Below, in pieces: positions 10,345 through 20,261 of a stretch of 64,000 bases of DNA (the first letter of the stretch is position 1; every line of letters starts with the position of its first letter). Source of the DNA: Kamptonema formosum PCC 10802 (GTDB lineage Bacteria; Cyanobacteriota; Cyanobacteriia; Cyanobacteriales; Oscillatoriaceae); the NCBI RefSeq assembly GCF_000332335.1, contig NZ_KB235948.1, positions 2,142,104 through 2,206,103 on the forward strand, given 5' to 3'. The notes under the pieces were generated by a model that searched no databases, was not told the origin of the DNA, and saw only the letters and a list, made by a program, of their open reading frames with translations. The position numbers and the translations under genes are program-made.

Positions 10345-11187
10345 TCACGGCAAAATCGCAAACACTCGCGCCGGGAATCCAGAGCCATTTTTGGGTTTGG
10401 GAAAGGTGACGACCGCCAGCGCACCGGCTTGTGGAACTTTGTCCAGATTTGTCAGCAGCTCTATCTGGTAGCGGTTTTGCTTGAGGATGTACGCTTCGAG
10501 GGAGTAATCATCCTTGCTCGTAGCGACTCCGGGATCGGTGTCGGTCGTTTCGTGCCCGGAAGCGGTAATCTTGCGCTCTTCGTAGAGGTACTTGAGCACC
10601 GGCAGACTCCAGCCGGGGTAATGATCCACCCCTTTGGCGTCTTTGTTGGCCATCGCCGCCGCCTTTGGCCACCGCTTCGACCAGTCGGTGCGCATGGCCA
10701 CAAACGCCCCTTCGGGAATCGGGCCGTGTTTGGCTTCCCAAGCCCTGACATCTTCCATCGTTATGGTATAATCGGGATTCTTTGCAACTTTGTCGTGAAC
10801 GTCAATCACCACGAAGGGCAGAATCATCTCTTTGAGATCGAGCTGGTCAACGGTGCGCAACCCTTTGATGAAGTGTGCCGGTGGGTCAACGTGGGTGCCC
10901 CACTGCCCGACGTGGCAGTACAAATCCGCCCAGAAGCCAGAGCCCAGCTTGCCGACACCGGCATCGTACCAGTAGAGCTTCTGGCGGGTTTCGCTCGGAA
11001 AGCCCTTCCAGTGGGGAATCCCGGGCTCAAAAGCGTGGGTCAAGTCCACAAACTGCTTGGTCTTGATGACTTGGTAAGCTTCTGTCAGGGTGGGTTGCTG
11101 GCGGGCAGAGGTGCCGGTGGCGATCGCCCCCAAAGCGCCTAAGGCAGCGAACAGCACAGCGCTGGCAATTGTCTTTACAGCTGTCAT
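10345..11187 (-). CDS. Exported cyclase-family (kynurenine formamidase-like) metal hydrolase
   Basis: This 280-residue protein starts with a signal peptide (MTAVKTIASAVLFAALGALG), so the mature enzyme should be periplasmic or thylakoid-luminal. The core is the Cyclase fold (Pfam PF04199): DLTHAFEPGIPHW, then the metal-binding HVGQWGTHVDPPAHF with the HxGTHxDxPxH signature, and HETTDTDPG further on. Members include KynB-type arylformamidases and polyketide cyclases, so a specific substrate cannot be assigned. I chose ATG 11187 because it begins the signal peptide directly. Upstream in-frame sequence falls within a dispersed C-rich repeat. It is monocistronic. Confidence 0.82.
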   Translation of the reverse strand: MTAVKTIASAVLFAALGALGAIATGTSARQQPTLTEAYQVIKTKQFVDLTHAFEPGIPHWKGFPSETRQKLYWYDAGVGKLGSGFWADLYCHVGQWGTHVDPPAHFIKGLRTVDQLDLKEMILPFVVIDVHDKVAKNPDYTITMEDVRAWEAKHGPIPEGAFVAMRTDWSKRWPKAAAMANKDAKGVDHYPGWSLPVLKYLYEERKITASGHETTDTDPGVATSKDDYSLEAYILKQNRYQIELLTNLDKVPQAGALAVVTFPKPKNGSGFPARVFAILP

Positions 11188-11594
11188 GGTGGTGTTATAT
11201 ATGGGGGTGAACCCCACCCCCCGACCCCCTCCCCGAAAAGCGGGGAGGGGGAGAAAGAGGTAGGGGTTTCGTGGTTGGGTTCCATCATAGGTCTAGCCTG
11301 CAACGCCGTTATAGTGGCCTCTGGCAAGAGTTTCACGGTCTGGCCGGCCACGATCGGTGGCGCGGGCCGGTGGATAATAGCAGTATCACCGGCACTCCTG
11401 TCCGCTAGCTGTTTTTGCGGCGAGAGTCCGCCCGTGGTTTCCTGGAGGATAAACGTGCGGTCGCGCCCCGGAGGATGGAGCCAGAGGGCGGACAGGCCGA
11501 CCGGCGAGCTGCGGGTATTGCCTGTGGCGGTGCTGACAGGTGCCGGTGCCCTCGTAAAATGGGCAATTGAACCCCAAGATGCAGGAGTCCGTTG
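11188..11594. repeat. Spacer with a C-rich/G-rich palindromic repeat
   Basis: The part at 11205-11255 is a member of the ACCCCACCCCC...CTCCCCG...CGGGGAGGGGG family seen also at 21.3, 22.6, 52.6 and 55.5 kb. The remainder (11256-11580) contains no gene I can support. Confidence 0.6.
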
Positions 11595-11987
11595 ATGCGA
11601 CTGATCAACTTCGCGCTCATCTTCCTATTTTGCTTAGTGATGCTGCTGTTCGGCATCGAAAACACACAGGTGGCCACCGTTAAGATCGTGGAAGGCGTAG
11701 AGTTTCCAGCGCCCCTGTCCCTAGAACTGTTTCTGGCGATGGGGCTGGGAGCCTTCCTGGCGTGGATGTTTGGTGTGTGGGCTAGGTTGCAGCGGTTTCT
11801 GGCCGAGCTGCCGACTCTCCGTCAGCTTCGCAAACAAAAAGCCCGCATTGAGCAGTTGGAGCAAAATATTGAAGGCTTCAAGGTAGAAATGCAAGAGCAG
11901 CAGCGGCTGCTCACTTCCAGCGAGCCCTACACCACAGAGGCGTCCCTCACGAATGATGTCTCCCCCAGGAAAGCGGAAACCCGGTGA
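11595..11987 (+). CDS. LapA-like small membrane protein
   Basis: This 130-residue protein has two hydrophobic helices (LINFALIFLFCLVMLLFGIEN and LSLELFLAMGLGAFLAWMFGVW) followed by a charged helical tail (LRKQKARIEQLEQNIEGFKVEMQEQQ) that is likely coiled coil. This is the LapA/DUF1049 layout; in E. coli LapA acts in lipopolysaccharide assembly, while the cyanobacterial role is unproven. ATG 11595 is preferred over the TTG just before it because AGGAG at 11583-11587 sits seven bases upstream. ScpA follows after 218 bp. Confidence 0.75.
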   Translation: MRLINFALIFLFCLVMLLFGIENTQVATVKIVEGVEFPAPLSLELFLAMGLGAFLAWMFGVWARLQRFLAELPTLRQLRKQKARIEQLEQNIEGFKVEMQEQQRLLTSSEPYTTEASLTNDVSPRKAETR

Positions 11988-12205
11988 GAGGCTGCAGCTG
12001 AGTGCTGCAACCTCTCCCTACCCTGCCCGAAGGGGCTCTGCCGGGGGGCTGCCTGATGGGCCGGCATGACTGAACTGTCAGGTTGCGCTCTCCCGGTTCC
12101 CCAAAGAAACCGAAATTCGGTCGCCTCCGACTCAGGAGTTTAATGTTCTCCTGTTACTCAATAGTGCCGGTGCGGCAGCCGCAATCAACAGATAAAGGTC
12201 TGAGA

Positions 12206-13072
12206 ATGGAAGAAAGCTTGTCCCTGGATGGCTTAGCCCGGGCTGACCGGCGTGCGGGCGCGTCGGTGCCGGAAATAGGGATCGCCCTGCTGATTGACCT
12301 GGCCAAGCGGGGGGAGATCAACCCCTGGGATGTCCAGGTCATTGATGTCATCGACCGCTACTTGAGTCAGGTGGTGCCGGTGGGCGATGCCAGCCAGCTG
12401 CAGCGGGAAGTCGCTCTGTCCCAGTCGGGGCAGGCTTTTTTGTATGCCTCAATGCTGGTGCTGCTGAAAGCTGACAGTCTGGTTCGTTCGGAATCGGAGG
12501 AGGAGGAGCCAGAACTGGCAGCAGAAGAGCTGCTAGAGGGAGAGGACGCTGCGGGGCGGCGGGAGCAGCTGTATCTGGAGCGCCAGCTGCGCCGCCGCGC
12601 TGTCGCCCAGCCCCCGCAAAGACGCCGGGTGACGCTGCAAGAGCTGATCGAGCAGCTGCAGGTGATGGCGGAAGCGATGCAAGACACTCCGGCACGCGCC
12701 CGCCGCCGGCGTCCCGCCTCTGGGTCGAAGGCGCAGGCGGCTCGCGCCATTGCCGAGCTGGCTCACCAGGAAAATCTCTCGGAACTGGCCACCGCCCTGG
12801 AGCGCTTTCTCCAGGAACACTGGCTGCAAATCGCTGGAGAGCAGGACTGGCTGGAGCTGGAGCAACTGCTGGACCGGTGGTCGCCGAATGCCCGGCAGAG
12901 TGCCTCCGAGCCCCACCCGCCCTCGGAGAGCGCCGCCGACCGAGAGCGCAACGACCACAGGGTGGGGGTTTTCTGGGCGCTGCTGCTGCTGTCGGCGCAG
13001 TCCAAGGTGGAATTAACCCAAGAGGAGTTTTACCGGGACTTGAAAATCCGGGCGCTGCCGCAGGCGCTGTGA
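12206..13072 (+). CDS. scpA: Segregation and condensation protein A
   Basis: The 288-residue protein is the kleisin subunit expected to bridge SMC heads together with ScpB in chromosome condensation. The N-terminus has the family pattern IALLIDLAKRGEINPWDVQVIDVIDRYL, followed by an acidic linker (SEEEEPELAAEELLEGED) and a C-terminal winged-helix region ending VELTQEEFYRDLKIR. ATG 12206 is chosen because it precedes the conserved region closely. An in-frame TTG far upstream would add about 41 unconserved residues. No smc or scpB gene is nearby, as is usual in cyanobacteria. Confidence 0.88.
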   Translation: MEESLSLDGLARADRRAGASVPEIGIALLIDLAKRGEINPWDVQVIDVIDRYLSQVVPVGDASQLQREVALSQSGQAFLYASMLVLLKADSLVRSESEEEEPELAAEELLEGEDAAGRREQLYLERQLRRRAVAQPPQRRRVTLQELIEQLQVMAEAMQDTPARARRRRPASGSKAQAARAIAELAHQENLSELATALERFLQEHWLQIAGEQDWLELEQLLDRWSPNARQSASEPHPPSESAADRERNDHRVGVFWALLLLSAQSKVELTQEEFYRDLKIRALPQAL

Positions 13073-13316
13073 GCCTGCTTCCCGTGGGAGTGCCGGCGCA
13101 CCGGCCCTTCGGTGCGGATGGGGGCGCTGGAGAATGCAGCCAGTGAGAAAATATTTCCATTCCCACCAGAGGGACTCACACCAACCCTATTGCCAGCGCT
13201 TAATAGGATAGCACATTCCCCGGCACAGGTGGCAGGCCGCAGAGAGTAAAAACCGCTATAACAGTTAACGCTCGATTGACTAAAATAGATTCGCCCAAGG
13301 TCAAAAATAAATGTCG

Positions 13317-14483
13317 ATGAAAGCCATGATCCTGGCGGCTGGGAAGGGAACCCGCGTCCGTCCAATTACCTACACCATTCCCAAGCCGATGATTCCCATC
13401 CTGCAAAAGCCAGTGATGGAGTTTTTAGTTGAGCTGCTGCGCTCACACGGGTTTGACCAAATTATGGTCAACGTCAGTCACCTAGCCAATGAAATAGAAA
13501 ACTATTTCCGCGACGGTCAGCGGTTTGGGGTGCAGATTGCCTATTCCTTTGAAGGTCAAATTGTGGAGGGGGAACTGATTGGGGAGGCGGTAGGGTCTGC
13601 CGGCGGGATGCGGCGCATCCAGGACTTCAACCCGTTCTTTGACGGCACGTTTGTGGTGATGTGCGGGGACGCCCTGATAGACCTGGACTTAACAGAAGCC
13701 GTCAAGTGGCACAAACAGAAAGGGTCGATCGCGACGGTGATCATGAAATCCGTCCCGCGAGAGGAAGTCTCCAGCTACGGGGTTGTGGTGACAGACGCAA
13801 CAGACAAAATCGTCGCCTTCCAAGAAAAGCCCTCCGTCGCAGAAGCCCTCAGCACCAACATCAACACCGGCATTTACATCTTTGAGCCAGAAGTGATCGA
13901 CTACATCCCCTCTGGCCAGATCTACGACATCGGCAGCGAACTTTTCCCCCATTTGGTGAACATAGGGGCACCTTTCTACGGCATTGCGATGGACTTCCAG
14001 TGGGTGGATATTGGCAAAGTCCCAGACTACTGGCGGGCGGTGCAAGACGTGCTGCTGGGAAAAATCAAAAATGTGGCGATTCCCGGCAAAGAAGTGGCTC
14101 CCGGCATCTACACCGGCATCAATGTTGCCGTCAACTGGGACAAAGTGCACATCTCCGGGCCGGTTTACATCGGCGGCATGACCCGCATTGAAGATGGGGC
14201 GAAGATTGTAGGACCCACCTATATCGGCCCCAACTGCTGCATCTGCAGTGGGGCGACTGTGGAGAACAGCGTGATTTTTGAATACTCCCGTTTGGGACAG
14301 GGGGCGCGACTGGTAGACAAGCTCGTTTTCGGTCGCTACTGCATTGACAAAACCGGCGAAAATATTGACCTGCAGGCGGCGGCGCTGGACTGGCTGATTA
14401 CCGACGTCCGCAAAACCATGCCGTCCCAACCGCCGGCGGAACGGCAAGCGATCGCCGAACTTCTCGGCACTGAGGCGAATTAG
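13317..14483 (+). CDS. Sugar-phosphate nucleotidyltransferase (mannose-1-phosphate guanylyltransferase-like)
   Basis: This 388-residue enzyme should condense a nucleoside triphosphate with a sugar-1-phosphate for polysaccharide or glycan synthesis. The N-terminal Rossmann-like nucleotidyltransferase domain shows MKAMILAAGKGTRVRP and IPKPMIPILQKPVMEFL. Catalytic-site sequences follow (GSAGGMRRIQDF, VVMCGDALIDLDL, SSYGVVVTD, FQEKP). The C-terminal quarter has left-handed beta-helix hexapeptides (MTRIEDGAKIVGPTYIGPNC). The start is taken at the ATG that begins the conserved MKAMILAAG; an in-frame ATG lies six bases upstream. Whether it uses GTP/mannose or UTP/glucose cannot be settled from sequence alone. 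Confidence 0.85.
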   Translation: MKAMILAAGKGTRVRPITYTIPKPMIPILQKPVMEFLVELLRSHGFDQIMVNVSHLANEIENYFRDGQRFGVQIAYSFEGQIVEGELIGEAVGSAGGMRRIQDFNPFFDGTFVVMCGDALIDLDLTEAVKWHKQKGSIATVIMKSVPREEVSSYGVVVTDATDKIVAFQEKPSVAEALSTNINTGIYIFEPEVIDYIPSGQIYDIGSELFPHLVNIGAPFYGIAMDFQWVDIGKVPDYWRAVQDVLLGKIKNVAIPGKEVAPGIYTGINVAVNWDKVHISGPVYIGGMTRIEDGAKIVGPTYIGPNCCICSGATVENSVIFEYSRLGQGARLVDKLVFGRYCIDKTGENIDLQAAALDWLITDVRKTMPSQPPAERQAIAELLGTEAN

Positions 14484-14544
14484 CTGCTAGGGCGGAGCGC
14501 CTGAAACGGGCTCGCCGGTAACAAAGGTAGGGGCGCGCTTTGTC

Positions 14545-14600
14545 CCCTCGTTTCCAGCCTCAGGCTGGAAACGCCCCTTTAGAGGCTCTGCCTCGTTTCT
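14545..14600. repeat. Palindromic repeat, GTTTCCAGCC/GGCTGGAAAC family
   Basis: An imperfect hairpin of the CGTTCCCAGGCT...AGCCTGGGAACG plus AGAGGCTCTGCCTC type lies between two convergent genes. Other copies are at 15.5, 21.4, 26.4, 50.4 and 62.6 kb. Confidence 0.65.
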
Positions 14601-14644
14601 GGAACAAGCAGCATTATTAATTAGCCTAACAGCCTAACTTACAA

Positions 14645-15436
14645 TCAGTTTGAAGAGAGCTGTCTCCGAACGGATAAGCCCCTGAACAGCGCCAAAAGAA
14701 CCGCCAGCGCCAGACTCAAAGCCGCACCCAAAATTAAGGGTTGAGATGCCTGCCGCACAGCGATGCCAATATAAGCCCAGACTGTCACTAGCGCGTAGGC
14801 AATATCCGCGCTGCCAAAGGCAATGTTTGCCGCAATGGCTGCCCCCACGGCCATCACCAGCACCGTCCATATTGGAGCGCCGGCACCCCAACCGTTCCAA
14901 CCCAAACTGTAGAGCGCTATCGCCACATTCACAATGGTTGCCACACAAATCCAGGCTAAATAAATGCTCAAGGGAACGCGCACAAACCACTTCTCAGCGC
15001 GGGAGACTCGCTGCGGGGCAATTCCCAGCCGCAGGTAAAGTGCGATCAGCGGGAGCAAAATCCCCAGCATCGCCACAACAGAGAGTGGGAACAGCCGGTA
15101 CTGGAAGAGAAACACCCAGACAATCTGCGACAGGCTCGCCACGGCTAAAAGGTAGCCGGTGCGCCGCAGCAGGGGATTTTGCCACTGCGCCGGCAGTACC
15201 TGATAAATCCCAAAGGCAATCAGCCCCAAATAAATCAGCCCCCAAATGGCAAAGGTATAGTTAGCTGGAATTATCTGAACCTCGCTGAAGAATCGGTTGG
15301 AAATCGCACCAATCGAAAGCCCGTTTATCGGCGCGATGTTGGCTAAAATATTCACACCAAAGGCAGCTAGAATCGCCATCAGATTGGCGAATGACCGGAG
15401 AGTGTCGGAGTTGAGAAATTGAGACGACTGTTTCAC
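14645..15436 (-). CDS. TspO/MBR-like tryptophan-rich membrane protein
   Basis: This 263-residue integral membrane protein has about seven or eight hydrophobic segments. The core motif PANYTFAIWGLIYLGLIAFGIYQ is shown here only in part as ANYTFAIWGLIYLG. It matches proteins annotated as tryptophan-rich sensory/TspO-related in cyanobacteria, where TspO binds tetrapyrroles and modulates stress-related gene expression. It is longer than the five-helix TspO (about 160 residues), so the relationship is distant and the function is open. The start codon is GTG at 15436; an internal ATG is possible. A short tandem repeat lies directly upstream. Confidence 0.65.
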   Translation of the reverse strand: MKQSSQFLNSDTLRSFANLMAILAAFGVNILANIAPINGLSIGAISNRFFSEVQIIPANYTFAIWGLIYLGLIAFGIYQVLPAQWQNPLLRRTGYLLAVASLSQIVWVFLFQYRLFPLSVVAMLGILLPLIALYLRLGIAPQRVSRAEKWFVRVPLSIYLAWICVATIVNVAIALYSLGWNGWGAGAPIWTVLVMAVGAAIAANIAFGSADIAYALVTVWAYIGIAVRQASQPLILGAALSLALAVLLALFRGLSVRRQLSSN

Positions 15437-15795
15437 GGTTTTGCGATTTTGGATTTTGGATTTTGGATTTTGGATTTTGGATTTTGGATTGAAAGAACAA
15501 AAATACTAAGCTGTTAGGCTTTTAACCTGCTTTTCTCTTGAAAGGAGGCAGAGCCTCCAGAGGGCGTTCCCAGCCTGAGGCTGGGAACGAGGGAAACGAG
15601 GGAAATGAACCTCTGAGCTCGAACGGTGGACCTCAGAGCTCGAACGGTGGAGACAGTAGTGTTGCGCCCGGCGCAACGCACCCCAAGAGCTAGAGCGTTT
15701 TTCATATGAGTGAGGTGCGACCCGGTTTCTTTAAGAAAGCGGGTTTCTTATGCGCACTCGATCCAGCTGAAAACCGCTATAACCTGACGGAACAG
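15437..15795. repeat. Spacer of three repeat types
   Basis: No gene is seen. The stretch contains a 7-bp tandem (ATTTTGG units, 15445-15491), a palindromic GGAGGCAGAGCCTCC/CGTTCCCAG element (15543-15590), a duplicated phrase GAGCTCGAACGGTGGA (about 15617 and 15638), and a GAAACCGGGTTTC-type element (15720-15749). Confidence 0.6.
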
Positions 15796-18012
15796 TCAGC
15801 GATGCGCCCGCACAAAGGCAATCGAACTCTCCCAAATGACAGTTTGATTGCGCAAGTGCCGGCTGAAGATGTCTTTCACAGTCATAACTTCAGCTTCTGA
15901 GAGACTGCGAGATAGATGCGCTGCGTAAGTCGGGCGCGTGCCGGCACTCGCAAACCAGCGCTCCAGCAAAGCCGGCGTGATGTGCGTGTGTGTGGTTGAG
16001 CGCGAAATCTCCATTTCAACAGCCAAACCGGCAGCCTCGAAAGCAGCGCACAAGTCGCCCGCATCCCAGTTCACCAGGGGATCTGACTCGCTGGCGTAGA
16101 TAGCCTCTTCCGCAACAGCGAGGCGCTGGTACAAATCCGCATCCAGCCCGTGAGAATCCAGCAAGCGGTAGAGCCGCTGCGTGTGGCGGGGAACCGTCTC
16201 CGCCAGCACAATAATTCCGTCTGGCTGCAGGAATTTAGCAACCTGACGCACCCTCTCTATTTTATCACATTCTTGCAGCAGTGCGTTGCGCCCGATTATG
16301 CGGTCAAATTGCACGCCGGCTGCCTGTTCTGCTAATATATTCGGCAGCTCAGTTAAGCCGGCTTTCAGCACTGCAGGGCGCATTAATTCGGGGAGCGCCA
16401 ACCCTTGTTCGAGCAAGGCGCTGGCATCATTTGGTGTGCGAACTGCGGCATAAATTCCGCCTTCTGGCGAGCGGCGTATTGCTTCCCAAGTGAGCAAACC
16501 GCTGGCGGCGTTGAGGTCTAAGATGAGATGGTGGCGCTGGGGTTCAGCGAGTGCGAATATGCGCTCGCGCACAGTGGCTAACTGTTCGCCAACTTGAGAG
16601 AGGGTGCGCTGCAGCCAGCGGTCAACTGTTGGGGCGGCTGTGCTGTAAGTCAGCACCTCTGCCGGTGCGACACCGGCACCTTCAACTAAAGCAGCGAGTT
16701 GCGCTTCGCGCCGGCGAGCGACTTGCGCGGCAATTTCGCCTTCAAACCCTTGAGTTGATGGCTGGTAAAATACCTGTCCTTGCAAGCTTGCCGGCAGATA
16801 TTGCTGAGCGATCCAGCCATCGCGGTAAGCGTGCGGGTAGAGATAGCCGGCTCCGTGCCCAAATCCTTTTTTATCGCGGTTGGCATCCTTTAAGTGCGCC
16901 GGCACTTCCGATTCTGCCTCTCTCTCAACAGCAGCCAGAGCGTCAAAAAAGCCCATAACGCTGTTAGATTTAGGGGCGGTTGCCAGATAGAGAGCGGCTT
17001 GCGCTAAATGATAGCGCCCTTCTGGCATCCCCACGCGGTCAAATGCCTGGGCGCAGGCATTAATCACCGGCACTGCACTGGGCTCAGCCAGCCCGACATC
17101 CTCACTGGCGAGAATTAACATCCGCCGCAAGATAAAGCGCGGATCTTCACCGGCATACACCATTTTTGCCAGCCAGTACAGCGCGGCATCTGGGTCAGAT
17201 CCTCGCAAACTTTTGATAAAAGCGCTGATGGTGTCAAAGTGAGCGTCTCCTTCTTTGTCGTACAAAACAGCGCGTTGCTGGATGGATTCCTCGGCGACGT
17301 CGAGGGTGATGTGAGTGATGCCGGCGGCGTCGGGCGGGGTTGTTTCTACTGCCAATTCTAGCGCATTGAGCAGGGAGCGAGCGTCGCCACCGGCAACATT
17401 AACCAGATGAGCGAGAGCGTCAGAATCAACCCGCACTTTCAGCTTGCCATACCCCCGTTCTGCGTCAGCGAGAGTTTGCTCCGCAACCCGGTACAGATCC
17501 GCCTCATTCAGTGGCTTGAGCTGGAAGAGGCGCGACCGGCTGACGAGGGCTTTGTTCACCTCAAAGTAAGGATTTTCTGTCGTCGCGCCGATCAGGGTGA
17601 CTGTACCGTTTTCCACCCAGGGGAGCAAGGCGTCTTGCTGGGATTTGTTGAAGCGGTGCACTTCATCCACAAAAAGAATCGTGCGCTGGCTGTTTTTCTT
17701 GCGCCGCTCGCGGGCGGTTTCGATGGCATCGCGAATCTCTTTCACGCCGGAGAGGACGGCATTAATGGCGATGAAGTGAGCGCGGGTTGTGTTGGCAATA
17801 ATGCGGGCGAGCGTGGTTTTGCCGGTGCCCGGAGGACCGGAGAAAATCAGTGAGGAAAGTTGGTCGGCTTGAATGGCGCGGCGCAACAAGCGCCCCACAC
17901 CCAGGATGTGGTCTTGACCGACAAATTCATCCAGAGTGCGGGGGCGCATGCGGGCTGCGAGCGGGGCTTCTTTTTCGGCGAGTTTTAGGTTGTAGTGTTC
18001 AAATAAGTCCAT
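15796..18012 (-). CDS. RarA/MgsA-type AAA ATPase fused to a methyltransferase-like C-terminal domain
   Basis: Residues 1 to about 440 are a RarA (MgsA/WRNIP1) replication-restart ATPase: Walker [10 protein letters not shown] at 59-67, Walker [12 protein letters not shown] near 111-121, sensor-1 IGATTENP, and the clamp-loader-like C-terminal MgsA domain ([18 protein letters not shown]). RarA acts at stalled replication forks. Residues about 460-738 form a second domain with [15 protein letters not shown], resembling the SAM-binding motif I of Rossmann methyltransferases but without a textbook GxGxG. This fusion is a recognised cyanobacterial architecture of unknown purpose; most bacterial RarA proteins stop at about 440 residues. 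The gene is monocistronic. Confidence 0.88.
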   Translation of the reverse strand: MDLFEHYNLKLAEKEAPLAARMRPRTLDEFVGQDHILGVGRLLRRAIQADQLSSLIFSGPPGTGKTTLARIIANTTRAHFIAINAVLSGVKEIRDAIETARERRKKNSQRTILFVDEVHRFNKSQQDALLPWVENGTVTLIGATTENPYFEVNKALVSRSRLFQLKPLNEADLYRVAEQTLADAERGYGKLKVRVDSDALAHLVNVAGGDARSLLNALELAVETTPPDAAGITHITLDVAEESIQQRAVLYDKEGDAHFDTISAFIKSLRGSDPDAALYWLAKMVYAGEDPRFILRRMLILASEDVGLAEPSAVPVINACAQAFDRVGMPEGRYHLAQAALYLATAPKSNSVMGFFDALAAVEREAESEVPAHLKDANRDKKGFGHGAGYLYPHAYRDGWIAQQYLPASLQGQVFYQPSTQGFEGEIAAQVARRREAQLAALVEGAGVAPAEVLTYSTAAPTVDRWLQRTLSQVGEQLATVRERIFALAEPQRHHLILDLNAASGLLTWEAIRRSPEGGIYAAVRTPNDASALLEQGLALPELMRPAVLKAGLTELPNILAEQAAGVQFDRIIGRNALLQECDKIERVRQVAKFLQPDGIIVLAETVPRHTQRLYRLLDSHGLDADLYQRLAVAEEAIYASESDPLVNWDAGDLCAAFEAAGLAVEMEISRSTTHTHITPALLERWFASAGTRPTYAAHLSRSLSEAEVMTVKDIFSRHLRNQTVIWESSIAFVRAHR

Positions 18013-18285
18013 AGGAAGTTGGGGTAGATTTTAACCGCCAAGACGCCAAGAGCGCCAAGGGAAGAAAGGAGAGAGATGTTTGAGAAATCATTTGGATCTG
18101 CTGCTGGCCAAAAATCTGCTCCTCTTTCTTCTTGGCGTCTCTTCACGGGGGCGGTTCACCACCCCCGCCCCGGCTTGTCGCGAGACACCTGTCCAGCAAG
18201 TTTGGGGCGGGGGTTGTAAATTTTGAGGCAAAGTGCTATAACTTAAATCATAATTACTCACCATTCGCACGATCGGTTCCCGTTT

Positions 18286-20172
18286 ATGGCATCGCTAGAC
18301 CTTGTAAAGCCTCAGACTGCTAAGAGAGAGCTAATCGGGGAGAAGCTGACTGAGTTGCGCTCTCTGATGGCGGCTCAGCAGCTGGATGGCTACTTGATTC
18401 CCTCGGCTGACGAACATTTGAATGAGTATCTCCCGGAAGCGAAACAGCGGCGAGCTTGGGTGAGTGGCTTCACCGGCTCGGCTGGAGATTTTCTCGTGGG
18501 GCTTCAGGGCGCTTGGCTGTTTGTCGATTCCCGCTACTACGAGCAAGCGGATCTGGAGGTCGATCCGTCGCTGATTCAGGTTTCCAAGGTGGGGCGGGAA
18601 GGTGAAAAAACTTTGGCAGAAACCTTGGAAGCTTTGGGAGAGGAGGCGGTGAAAAATCAAACGGTTTTCCGCTTGGGATTCGATCCGTTTGCGGTTGCGC
18701 TTGAGGAATACCGCCGGCTGAAAAAGCAGCTGGAACCGGCAGGAGTGGAACTGGTGCCGGTGGCGGAAAACTTAGTGGACCGGGTTCGCAGCCAAAGTCT
18801 CTGGGCGGAGTCCGATCCCGTACCGGCGTGCGGGAACTCGCCGGTTTTCCGCGTGCCGGTGGAGCTCACCGGCGAAACGGCACAGCAGAAAGTAGGTCGG
18901 GTTCGGGAAGCCATGAAAAAGGCTAAAACCGATATCCTCCCCATCACTAAACTTGATCAAGTGGCTTGGCTGTTTAACCTGCGGGGTTGGGATATTCCCT
19001 ACAATCCGGTGTTCATCGCTTACACTATTATAACACACAGTGAAGTCTTCCTGTTTACCAATTTGGAAAGAATCGGCGGGGAGATTCACGAAGATCTCAA
19101 GAACACCGTCACCCTGCAGCCTTACGAGCGGTACGGAGAGATGCTGATCGATCTGGTTTCGCAGTCGCAGGGGCTGCGGGTGCTGCTCGATGCCAAACAC
19201 TCGACAGCAGGCACATACCGGCTGCTGGAAGGAAAGGCTAAAATTGTAGAAGCCGCCAATCCGATTGAGGGGATGAAGGCGCGGAAAAATGCGGTGGAAG
19301 TCGATCAGATGCGGCGGGCAAACCTGAAGGCGAGTCGCGCTAAGGTGCGCACTTTGAAGTGGGTGCGGGACCGGCTCAACGGCGGGCAAACCGTGACTGA
19401 GCTAGACGTGGCGAGAGCAGTCGAGGGGTTCTATCGAGAGGAAGCGGGATTTCAGGGGTTGAGCTTTAATACAATTGCGGGTGCCGGTGCCAACAGTTCT
19501 ATTGTGCACTACGGCACGCCCAGCCCGGATGAGGCGCTAAAACCGGGGGAATTCCTGCTGCTGGATTCGGGGGCGCAGTATTTAGGGGGCACGACAGACG
19601 CCACAAGAACAATCGTTGTGGGAGAGCCAAATGCAGAGCAGATTTTTCGCTATACTGAGGTGCTGAAAGCACACATTAACTGCGCGATGCAGCGGTTTCC
19701 CAAAGGCACTTCGGGAGTGCAGCTCGATGGGATTACTCGCGCTGGAATGTGGCTGGAGGGACTGGATTTCGGGCACGGAACCGGACACGGCGTGGGAGCA
19801 TTTTTGAATGTCCACGAAGGGCCAAACGGGATTAGCAAGCGGGCGCAAGAAGCGCTGGAACCGGGGATGGTGACTAGCATTGAACCCGGTTTTTACCAGC
19901 CAGGATGGGGGGGGATCCGCATTGAGAACCTCTATGTGGTGGTCGATTTGTCCGCAGGAAATGGCGCGCAACCGGCAGCCGGTGAGACGCCGTGGTACGG
20001 GTTTGAATCCCTCACCTACATTCCCTTTGATAAGCGGCTGATCGATTTAAACCGGCTCGAATCCCGGCACCGGCAGTGGCTGGAGCGCTATAATACTGCT
20101 ATTGTCGAAAAGCTGGCTCCCGCACTAGAATCAGAAGCAGCGGACTGGTTGAAAGAAGCTTGCAGCTTTTAA
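18286..20172 (+). CDS. Xaa-Pro aminopeptidase (M24B, aminopeptidase P-like)
   Basis: The 628-residue cytosolic metalloprotease should remove N-terminal residues preceding proline. It has two creatinase-like N-terminal domains (1 to about 320) and a C-terminal pita-bread M24 domain. The five dimetal ligands are visible: LLLDSGAQYLGGTTDATRT (two Asp), GHGTGHGVGAFLNVHEGP (His), TSIEPGFY (Glu) and GIRIENLY (Glu). This length matches the long eukaryote-like APP1 form rather than the 440-residue E. coli PepP. The ATG start is the first in frame. The threonine aldolase gene follows 90 bp downstream across a repeat. Confidence 0.92.
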   Translation: MASLDLVKPQTAKRELIGEKLTELRSLMAAQQLDGYLIPSADEHLNEYLPEAKQRRAWVSGFTGSAGDFLVGLQGAWLFVDSRYYEQADLEVDPSLIQVSKVGREGEKTLAETLEALGEEAVKNQTVFRLGFDPFAVALEEYRRLKKQLEPAGVELVPVAENLVDRVRSQSLWAESDPVPACGNSPVFRVPVELTGETAQQKVGRVREAMKKAKTDILPITKLDQVAWLFNLRGWDIPYNPVFIAYTIITHSEVFLFTNLERIGGEIHEDLKNTVTLQPYERYGEMLIDLVSQSQGLRVLLDAKHSTAGTYRLLEGKAKIVEAANPIEGMKARKNAVEVDQMRRANLKASRAKVRTLKWVRDRLNGGQTVTELDVARAVEGFYREEAGFQGLSFNTIAGAGANSSIVHYGTPSPDEALKPGEFLLLDSGAQYLGGTTDATRTIVVGEPNAEQIFRYTEVLKAHINCAMQRFPKGTSGVQLDGITRAGMWLEGLDFGHGTGHGVGAFLNVHEGPNGISKRAQEALEPGMVTSIEPGFYQPGWGGIRIENLYVVVDLSAGNGAQPAAGETPWYGFESLTYIPFDKRLIDLNRLESRHRQWLERYNTAIVEKLAPALESEAADWLKEACSF

Positions 20173-20195
20173 GCCTGCCGGCACGCAGAGGGTTT

Positions 20196-20229
20196 AAGAA
20201 ACCGGGTTTCTTTAAGAAACCCGGTTTCT
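20196..20229. repeat. AAACCGGGTTTCTT palindromic repeat
   Basis: Near-perfect inverted repeat (AGAAACCGGGTTTCTT, then AAGAAACCCGGTTTCT) between the aminopeptidase and threonine aldolase genes. Sister copies lie at about 3.9, 4.06, 10.2, 15.7, 22.5, 25.4, 26.5, 35.3, 44.4, 46.96, 50.35 and 57.3 kb. Confidence 0.85.
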
Positions 20230-20261
20230 GAAGACGAGCGAGATTTAAACGAGAGTTAGCA

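Noticed and set aside
10219-11142. 307-codon plus-strand frame opposite the cyclase gene
   Set aside because: The minus strand encodes a recognised cyclase family with signal peptide and metal motif; the antisense frame has no protein-like features.
12348-13166. 272-codon minus-strand frame opposite scpA
   Set aside because: Pro/Ala/Arg-rich shadow of a gene with clear ScpA motifs.
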